From positions 1-11,790 of the forward strand of contig JBNAWB010000110.1 of the NCBI GenBank assembly GCA_049699975.1: a stretch of 11,790 nucleotides of DNA. Reading direction: 5' to 3'. The notes under the pieces are model-generated. The model saw only the letters and a list, made by a program, of their open reading frames with translations, had not been told where the DNA came from and ran no database searches. Numbering within the stretch: position 1 is the stretch's first letter; every line of letters starts with the position of its first letter. The position numbers were made by a program, and so were the translations under genes. Of this stretch, positions 7,466 to 11,790 are shown one piece after another. This DNA is from CAZAGD01 sp049699975 (GTDB taxonomy: Bacteria > Desulfobacterota > SM23-61).

Positions 7466-7534
7466 GTAGGGCAAGAGTTCATCCCTGGTTCATCCCTGGC
7501 CGCATTTTCGGCAAGCCCTAAAGGCTTGCCCTAC
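7466..7534. repeat. Inverted repeat GTAGGGCAAG with inner hairpin and tandem repeat
   Basis: GTAGGGCAAG (7466-7475) and CTTGCCCTAC (7525-7534) are perfect 10-bp inverted copies. Between them lies an exact tandem repeat of the 11-mer TTCATCCCTGG (7478-7488 and 7489-7499). A hairpin GGCAAGCC-CTAAA-GGCTTGCC (7510-7530) uses the same right arm, so two alternative folds compete for it. This looks like a small non-autonomous repeat element rather than a gene. Confidence 0.65.
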
Positions 7535-7704
7535 GTTTTATGCTTATCCACCCCAGGACCGCCATCCAGCGTAAATAATAAATTAATTTAGCATATACTT
7601 TCTTACTTTTAGCAGAAGAGTTACTAATTTCCGGACTATTCCCTTGAATTTTAGGAAATGTTATTTAGAAATGTCTATAAAAAAATAGGTGGAATAATGA
7701 TTAT
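7535..7704. other. Intergenic remainder downstream of the J-protein gene
   Basis: This A/T-rich stretch follows the stop of the minus-strand operon. I see no coding frame, RNA gene or convincing intrinsic terminator here. The best palindrome, ATTTCC/GGAAAT over about 20 nt, is weak and lacks a T run. Confidence 0.4.
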
Positions 7705-8679
7705 TTAGAGGCCTTCTTTTTTTAATTCTTCGATCAGCTTCTTTTGTTTCTCGGTAAGGTTCTTAGGATATTTGACGATGATGCGCACGTATTCATCCCC
7801 CCGACCGCTTCCCTGAAAATGGGGAATACCAAAACCTTTCAGGCGAATCCGGCTGTGACTCTGTGTTCCGGGGGGAACTTTAACATATTTTACGCCATCA
7901 AGGGTAGGAACTTCGATAGTTGTACCCAAAAGGGCATCAGTAAGTTTTATTTCTTTATCAACAACTATATCGCTACCCTCTCTCTTGAAAATAGGATGCT
8001 CAGCTACATTCACTTTTAAATACAGATCTCCGGGAGGTGCATTACCGATTCCAGGCATTCCTTTCCCCGCTAAGCGCAGCTTTTTCCCGGTTTCGATTCC
8101 CGCCGGAATCTTTACCGTAATTTCTTCTAAGCGGTCGCCTTTGGAAAATTTTATCTTCTTCTCTCCGCCCAGGGCCGCTTCCTGAAAAGAAAGGTTTAGT
8201 TCATACTCTATGTCCTGACCTTTCTGCCCCATTGTCTCCGGCCGTTGGTAGCCGCCTGTAAAAATATCGCCAAAATCATAAGTCTGCGTTCCTCTCTGCC
8301 CAAAAAGATCCTCAAAACCTCCAAACCTGATCTTGGCCCCGCGGGTACCTCCCCCAAAGATGCGGCTAAAGACATCGCCAGTAGAAAATCCCAGATCTTT
8401 GAAGAGATCGCTGATATCGAATCCCCGGAAAATATCCTCCTGAGAGAAGCGCTGGCTAAATCCGGCTGGCCCAAATTGATCATATTGCCTTCTCTTTTCC
8501 TTATCGCTCAGGACAGCATAAGCCTCGTTTATCTCTTTAAAGCGCTCTTCAGCTTGCTTATTGCCCGGATTTCTATCAGGATGGTATTTTAGCGCTAACT
8601 TCCGATAAGCTTTCTTGATCTCCTCCTCGGAAGCATTTTTCTTCACACCCAATATCTCATAATAATCTTTCTTCGCCAT
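7705..8679 (-). CDS. Type B J-protein (DnaJ/CbpA-like, no zinc finger)
   Basis: This 324-aa co-chaperone has an N-terminal J-domain (about 5-68) with the Hsp70-stimulating HPD tripeptide at 33-35, then a Gly/Phe-rich region (about 70-150). Two C-terminal beta-sandwich substrate-binding domains follow (about 155-230 and 235-305), ending in a short charged helix. The CXXCXGXG zinc repeats of true DnaJ are missing; the protein contains no cysteine. This is the CbpA or type B architecture, and the length fits. The start is 3 nt after the stop of the ClpX-like gene, with a weak AAAGGCGAG ribosome site inside that gene's last codons, so the two are surely co-transcribed and probably coupled. No Hsp70 or GrpE gene is nearby. 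The context suggests it delivers non-native proteins to the ClpX-like unfoldase as well as, or instead of, acting with a distant DnaK; that is inference. Confidence 0.92.
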   Translation of the reverse strand: MAKKDYYEILGVKKNASEEEIKKAYRKLALKYHPDRNPGNKQAEERFKEINEAYAVLSDKEKRRQYDQFGPAGFSQRFSQEDIFRGFDISDLFKDLGFSTGDVFSRIFGGGTRGAKIRFGGFEDLFGQRGTQTYDFGDIFTGGYQRPETMGQKGQDIEYELNLSFQEAALGGEKKIKFSKGDRLEEITVKIPAGIETGKKLRLAGKGMPGIGNAPPGDLYLKVNVAEHPIFKREGSDIVVDKEIKLTDALLGTTIEVPTLDGVKYVKVPPGTQSHSRIRLKGFGIPHFQGSGRGDEYVRIIVKYPKNLTEKQKKLIEELKKEGL

Positions 8680-8682
8680 TTT

Positions 8683-10443
8683 TTACTCGCCTTTGTAGGT
8701 TTCCCGGATCAATCGGTTCAAGAAAATATCCGGATTGGCCATTCCTTCGGCAGAAATCAGGAATTCTTGGCGCCCGGTCTTTTCTTTAATCAATTTCAGG
8801 CCATGCTCATAATTCTGGAAAGCCTGCCTTAGATAGTCCTTAGGATCAATTCCTTCTAACCATATTTTTTCCACTAATTCATCGATCGCTTCTTCGCTAA
8901 AATGAATATGCACTTCATTGCGATGAGAGAAGGTTTTTTCAAATTCTTTGACTGCTTGTTGAATGGCTAAAACTTCTTCCACCACAGATTCTACGTCCGT
9001 ACGCATTTCCACAGTGCGTTTAGTTACTAACTTTATGCGCCGGTCAGAGAAACTTATGCCATAGCGGTTCTGGAACTCCACCAACTTCTTCCGCATGGAT
9101 TTCTCGACCAGGTCTTCCTCTTCCTGAAGAAGCTTTTGAAAGAGAGCTTCCCGTTCTGGATCATCTGGATTTTCCAGAATCTTGTGGAGTTCACCAACCG
9201 GATCATCCACCATAGCGCGGGTAACTACTAAGCGGCGAATGTTGGTAGAAGGCAGGATATGCTCAAACTTCAAGAGCACCCGCTCCACAGCACTCACCAA
9301 TCCGCGGGCTCCTGTTCGTTCTTGATAAGCCTTTTCGGCAATTCTTCGCAAAGCAGCATCTTCGAACTGTAAGTCAATGCCATAAGCTTTAAAATCCCTT
9401 TTCTTGCTAATGATGATCGGACTCTTGGGATTCTTCAGGATTTTATAAAGGTCTTCTACCTCTAAATGTTCAAAAACAGTAATCACCGGCAGCCGACCAA
9501 TGAACTCGGATTCAAACCCATATTCAATCAAGTCTTCTGCTTTTACCTGTTTCAGGTATTCAATTTTTTCTTCTTTGGACTTGATCTCCGCCCCAAAACC
9601 AATTCCCTGGCGATTTAGCCTTTTTTTAATGATTTCCTCTAAGCCATTGAAAGCCCCGCTCATGATAAATAGAATATGCTTCGTGTTAATTTTCTTCTTC
9701 TCCCTTTTACCAGTCTTCTGAAATTCCAAGAGGGCTTCCATCTGCGAAACCGGATCATGGGGAACCTTCAGTTCCACTTCCGTCTCTTCCATAGGCTTGA
9801 GCAAGGCCCGTTGGACGCCCGAGCGGGAAACATCCGGCCCGACTAAATTAGGCGAAGCCGCAATTTTATCAACTTCGTCTAAATAAATGATTCCGTATTG
9901 GGCTAGCTCTATATTTCCTTTTGCTTCGTATACCAAGTCCCGTACTAAATCTTCCACATCGCCGCCTACATAACCGGTCTCGCTAAATTTGGTGGCGTCT
10001 CCTTTAACAAAAGGCACCCCGATCTTCTTGGCGATCAGTTTGACCAAAAAGGTTTTGCCTACCCCTGTAGGTCCAATCATGATGATATTGTTCTTTATCT
10101 CGCCCACCGCGTCATGTTGCTTATTTTTTCTATGGGCAAACATTTTGATGCGGTTGAAATGGGTGCAAATTTTAGTGGCCAGAACTTCCTTGGCCTCCTC
10201 TTGTTTTACCAGGTATTCATCCAGATAAGATTTTAGCTCCTCTGGCTTCATATCGAAGTTAATGGATAAGGGTTCAGAGGTCTTCTCTTTTTCTCCCTCT
10301 TCTATCTTCTCCCCGGCCGGCTCCGGAATCGGGCCGAACCCAGCAAATTGTACCCTGCGCCCATACTTTTTAGCCAGGTAATCGCTTAAATCCTTCTGGA
10401 TTTCTTTGATATCTATGTCCTGGACATCAAAATTTTTCTCCAT
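8683..10443 (-). CDS. ClpX-like AAA+ unfoldase without zinc domain, extended C-terminus
   Basis: This 586-aa ATPase aligns with ClpX through its core: Walker A GPTGVGKT (124-131), pore-1 loop GYVG (157-160), Walker B IIYLDE (185-190), the ClpP-docking IGF loop (281-283), arginine finger R317 in EFIGRLP and sensor-2 GAR (378-380). It should therefore thread substrates and may dock on ClpP. It differs from ClpX in three ways. The first ~60 residues have no cysteine zinc-finger and are a charged segment of unknown fold. The pore-2 region between ALLK and ILFI is about 11 residues longer and lacks the RKH motif used for ssrA tags. About 170 residues follow the small AAA domain (from ~415), rich in charged helices. 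In-frame stops directly precede the ATG, so the start is firm; AGGGGGA lies about 9 nt upstream. It is the first gene of an operon with the J-protein. The housekeeping clpX is probably elsewhere. Confidence 0.88.
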   Translation of the reverse strand: MEKNFDVQDIDIKEIQKDLSDYLAKKYGRRVQFAGFGPIPEPAGEKIEEGEKEKTSEPLSINFDMKPEELKSYLDEYLVKQEEAKEVLATKICTHFNRIKMFAHRKNKQHDAVGEIKNNIIMIGPTGVGKTFLVKLIAKKIGVPFVKGDATKFSETGYVGGDVEDLVRDLVYEAKGNIELAQYGIIYLDEVDKIAASPNLVGPDVSRSGVQRALLKPMEETEVELKVPHDPVSQMEALLEFQKTGKREKKKINTKHILFIMSGAFNGLEEIIKKRLNRQGIGFGAEIKSKEEKIEYLKQVKAEDLIEYGFESEFIGRLPVITVFEHLEVEDLYKILKNPKSPIIISKKRDFKAYGIDLQFEDAALRRIAEKAYQERTGARGLVSAVERVLLKFEHILPSTNIRRLVVTRAMVDDPVGELHKILENPDDPEREALFQKLLQEEEDLVEKSMRKKLVEFQNRYGISFSDRRIKLVTKRTVEMRTDVESVVEEVLAIQQAVKEFEKTFSHRNEVHIHFSEEAIDELVEKIWLEGIDPKDYLRQAFQNYEHGLKLIKEKTGRQEFLISAEGMANPDIFLNRLIRETYKGE

Positions 10444-10477
10444 CCTTCATCATCCCCCTAAATTTCCATACATTTAT

Positions 10478-10507
10478 ATTATAATACTTATCCAGAAATC
10501 CTGCCAC
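10478..10507 (-). promoter_or_regulatory. Candidate sigma-70 promoter of the clpX-like/J-protein operon
   Basis: On the minus strand a perfect TATAAT (10483-10478) follows GTGGCA (10507-10502, four of six matches) after 18 nt. The predicted start near 10471 leaves a leader of about 28 nt carrying the AGGGGGA ribosome site. There is no obvious heat-shock operator such as a CIRCE repeat. Confidence 0.55.
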
Positions 10508-10570
10508 TTTTTAATAACCCTCTCATTTTTTCGCATCGCAAGGGCAAACAATACACTTTTGGCCTTTTCC

Positions 10571-10588
10571 AAGGCTATTTCTCAAAAT
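10571..10588. repeat. 18-bp direct repeat, first copy
   Basis: AAGGCTATTTCTCAAAAT here recurs at 10699-10716 with a single G-to-C change, 128 bp apart. Both copies are noncoding. They might be paired binding sites or the ends of a short duplication; the function is unknown. Confidence 0.6.
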
Positions 10589-10698
10589 TAAAATTAATAA
10601 TTTCCCCCTGACCAAGCCTCCGGGTCGCGTGCCTTTACCACAGTTTCGAAATGAAAATTGTACCGATTTATTCCGAATCTTTTCGTTCTTCTCTAATA

Positions 10699-10716
10699 AA
10701 GCCTATTTCTCAAAAT
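10699..10716. repeat. 18-bp direct repeat, second copy
   Basis: AAGCCTATTTCTCAAAAT matches 17 of 18 bases of the copy at 10571-10588, in the same orientation. Confidence 0.6.
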
Positions 10717-10770
10717 CCTCATTAGGAAGCGTAACGATCAAAGTAATTTCATAATTCATTGAAAAATAAT

Positions 10771-10822
10771 CTGACCGTTGAGCACTTTTTAAATTCCAGC
10801 TTAATTCAGGCAGGAGAGAGAG
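10771..10822 (+). repeat. Dispersed repeat, copy A
   Basis: The first 40 bases (10771-10810) match copy B (11652-11691) at 38 positions, in the same orientation, and the purine-rich tail continues the match more loosely. Copy C at the window start is inverted. Just after the homologous part an imperfect hairpin forms between GGAGAGAGAGC and GCTCTTCCCTCC (about 10813-10835). Confidence 0.85.
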
Positions 10823-10895
10823 CAGCTCTTCCCTCCCATCTGTTTCCTGCTGGCCAGAATTACTAAAACTATTAGACGCTCAGCAAAATAATTTC

Positions 10896-10923
10896 TTGAC
10901 TTTCTTTCCATATTTTTTAAAAT
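10896..10923 (+). promoter_or_regulatory. Sigma-70 promoter driving the candidate structured RNA
   Basis: TTGACT (10896-10901) and TAAAAT (10918-10923) are 16 nt apart, five of six matches each. Transcription would begin near 10930. There is no coding start close downstream, and the RNA described next follows directly. Confidence 0.65.
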
Positions 10924-10929
10924 ATTTAA

Positions 10930-11021
10930 TAGATTTGAGGGTCCAGAAGAGCGCAAGCTTTTCTGGAGGTTGACGGGTAGTCGGGCCGCTATCCAATTTT
11001 AAAGTGGGTAGCGGCTTTTTT
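10930..11021 (+). ncRNA. Candidate ~90-nt structured RNA (small RNA or leader of the wHTH gene)
   Basis: The predicted transcript holds a 10-bp stem, CCAGAAGAGC (10943-10952) with GCTTTTCTGG (10957-10966), including one G-U pair and capped by a GCAA (GNRA) tetraloop. A linker and a strong intrinsic terminator follow. The hexamer GGGTAG occurs twice, at 10975-10980 and 11006-11011, and either copy can pair with CTATCC at 10989-10994. That would allow an attenuator-like switch. I do not recognise a known riboswitch or small-RNA family. It could be a free small RNA or an attenuating leader of the regulator gene 77 nt downstream. Confidence 0.55.
10985..11021 (+). terminator. Rho-independent terminator
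   Basis: GCCGCTATCC (10985-10994) pairs with GGGTAGCGGC (11006-11015) over 10 bp with one wobble and an 11-nt loop, followed directly by TTTTTT (11016-11021). No protein gene lies upstream on this strand, so it must end a noncoding transcript or attenuate a leader. Confidence 0.88.
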
Positions 11022-11026
11022 ATTAT
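10998..11026 (+). promoter_or_regulatory. Candidate promoter of the wHTH gene overlapping the terminator
   Basis: TTTAAA (10998-11003, four of six) and TATTAT (11021-11026, five of six) are separated by exactly 17 nt, giving a start near 11033. If real, the regulator gene has its own promoter, and the upstream RNA would be an independent small RNA rather than a leader. Confidence 0.35.
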
Positions 11027-11097
11027 AGAACATAATCCGGCTTAAGATTCTTTTAGATAAATCCCTTTTATTTTTATGAAAGGAGGTATGGCTTTTA

Positions 11098-11394
11098 ATG
11101 GGCAAATGGACCTTTGTAACTAATCACGCTATATTATTGAGTTATATCAATCGACATCCTTTAATTACTGCGCGAGAGTTGTCTTTAGAAATCGGCATTA
11201 CTGAACGCGCCATTAGAAAAATTATCGCGGATCTGGAAGCTGATGGTTATATCAATAAAGTTAGAGAAGGGCGGAGGGTGAAATATATAATAAATGAACA
11301 CCTTCCTATGCGTCATGCAAGTCAGAAAGATAAAAAGGTAGGAGAATTTTTGCGCTTCCTTTCTTCTAAATCAAAGGGGCGGAGAAAAAAATAA
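11098..11394 (+). CDS. Small winged helix-turn-helix DNA-binding protein
   Basis: This 98-aa protein is a single MarR/ArsR-like winged helix. Helices in WTFVTNHAILLSYINRHP (3-20) and ITARELSLEIG lead to the recognition helix TERAIRKIIADLEADGYI and the wing KVREGRRVKYII. A short LPMRH segment and a lysine/arginine-rich tail (LSSKSKGRRKK) finish it. The N-terminal GKWTFxTNH pattern and the GITERA recognition helix recall a widespread family of very small one-domain transcription regulators; their ligands and targets are mostly unknown to me. AAAGGAGGT (11079-11087) lies about 10 nt upstream of the ATG. A nearer ATG at 11088 is out of frame and soon hits a stop. No ligand-binding domain is visible. 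It sits behind the structured RNA and terminator, which may control it or be controlled by it. Confidence 0.88.
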   Translation: MGKWTFVTNHAILLSYINRHPLITARELSLEIGITERAIRKIIADLEADGYINKVREGRRVKYIINEHLPMRHASQKDKKVGEFLRFLSSKSKGRRKK

Positions 11395-11642
11395 TGGCTT
11401 TGCAGCTCAAAAGGAATCTCTTTTTCACGAAAATCAGAAAAGAAATTTTAGCCCCTTAAAATCAGATAAAAATATTTTCACCCATGAACCTGCTATTCAT
11501 ATAGAGAAATAAAGAAAAAGAAATTTAAACCGCAAGTTCCCAAATCATTTTTTCCCCAATTTGCTCCCCCAATTCGCTAAGTTCGCAACATAACTTTTAG
11601 CCAATTCTTTTTTCCGCTGACTCAAGAATATCTTAAATTTTT
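11395..11642. other. A/T-rich noncoding region after the wHTH gene
   Basis: A 21-codon frame (11394-11459) begins on a TAATG overlap with the regulator's stop, but I have no support for it as a gene. No clear terminator or RNA is visible in the rest. Confidence 0.4.
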
Positions 11643-11705
11643 GGCAAAAAACTGACCGTTGATCACTTTTTAAATTTCAGCTTAATTCAGGCGGGAGGGG
11701 GAGAG
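11643..11705 (+). repeat. Dispersed repeat, copy B
   Basis: This copy is in the same orientation as copy A (38 of 40 over the best part). It shares with copy C the leading GGCAAAAA and the trailing GGCGGGAGG-GAGAG blocks. It therefore links the three copies into one family about 60 bp long. Confidence 0.85.
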
Positions 11706-11723
11706 GCTCATTAAAATGAGGCC
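11705..11723 (+). repeat. Bulged hairpin directly after repeat B
   Basis: GGCTCATT (11705-11712) pairs with AATGAGGCC (11715-11723) with a single bulged G and a 2-nt AA loop, followed by a broken T-rich run. It could be a weak terminator or the structured tail of the repeat. The remaining 67 bases to the window end show nothing recognisable. Confidence 0.45.
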
Positions 11724-11790
11724 CTTATTCTTTCATAGGTACGGGCGGGGAGATAGACATCTATTTTAAAAACAGGAAGCTATTATTTAT

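Larger units (their letters stand above)
10508..10770. other. Noncoding spacer upstream of the clpX-like gene
   Basis: I see no convincing gene here. The spacer contains an 18-bp direct repeat (listed separately). A minus-strand frame from 10759 to 10523 is open except for one TAG at 10705-10703, but it has no ribosome site and no recognisable protein, so I do not call it a gene. Confidence 0.5.

Noticed and set aside
10441..10453. Tiny overlapping frame from the ATG at 10453 at the start of the clpX-like gene
   Set aside because: It encodes only 8 residues (MMKDGEKF) before a stop, with the AGGGGG site too close to its ATG to serve it.
10486..10506. Possible sigma-54 promoter (TGGCAG-N5-CTGGA) upstream of the clpX-like gene
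   Set aside because: The essential GC of the -12 element is missing, and a perfect TATAAT nearby explains transcription better.
10523..10759. Minus-strand frame of 78 codons interrupted by one TAG (10705-10703), starting MNYEITLIVTLPNEDFEK
   Set aside because: There is no ribosome site, no recognisable protein family, and the second half looks random. The in-frame stop lies inside an 18-bp repeat. It could be a decayed gene but the support is too thin.
10930..11021. Known riboswitch classes (c-di-GMP, T-box, fluoride, guanidine, preQ1)
   Set aside because: I compared the conserved sequence blocks from memory and none is present; only the general stem-plus-terminator layout is shared.
11394..11459. 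21-codon frame overlapping the wHTH stop as TAATG
   Set aside because: The start-stop overlap is suggestive of coupling, but the peptide is short and A/T-rich and has no recognisable feature.

Overview
The window is a compact piece of a bacterial chromosome of moderate to low GC (judged by eye, not counted). Codon use looks alike in all the large genes. I cannot assign a phylum. The mix of a glycolate-oxidase operon, an acyl-CoA dehydrogenase, a zinc-finger-less ClpX-like unfoldase with a J-protein, a small winged-helix regulator and abundant short palindromic intergenic repeats would fit an uncultured, chemo-organotrophic lineage, but that is inference. No tRNA, rRNA, CRISPR array or transposase is visible.

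Left part (1-6026, + strand): an inverted copy of a dispersed ~60-bp repeat lies at the very start. It is followed by a tight operon: a class V aminotransferase of the alanine/serine-glyoxylate type (167-1345), a GlcD-GlcE fusion protein (1347-4127) and GlcF (4124-5389). The spacings are 1 nt and a 4-nt overlap. Together these oxidise glycolate to glyoxylate and transaminate it to glycine. A Nudix hydrolase of ADP-ribose pyrophosphatase type (5475-6026) follows after 85 nt and may be co-transcribed.

Middle (6027-7704): a nested palindrome separates the Nudix gene from a convergent acyl-CoA dehydrogenase (6124-7281, - strand). The 423-bp gap upstream of that gene is packed with short palindromes and tandem repeats.

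Right-centre (7705-10443, - strand): a two-gene operon encodes an unusual ClpX-like AAA+ unfoldase and, 3 nt downstream, a zinc-finger-less DnaJ/CbpA-type J-protein. The ATPase keeps the GYVG pore loop and the IGF loop expected for ClpP docking. It lacks the N-terminal zinc domain, has a different and longer pore-2 loop, and carries about 170 extra C-terminal residues. It is the best candidate here for a little-described system: a J-protein-assisted ClpP-type unfoldase.

Right end (10444-11790): about 650 bp without a convincing gene hold a good promoter, a ~90-nt candidate structured RNA (a 10-bp stem with a GCAA tetraloop followed by a strong intrinsic terminator) and a second promoter overlapping that terminator. 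Next comes a 98-aa winged-helix DNA-binding protein (11098-11394). The RNA and regulator are bracketed by two direct copies of the dispersed repeat that also occurs, inverted, at the window start.
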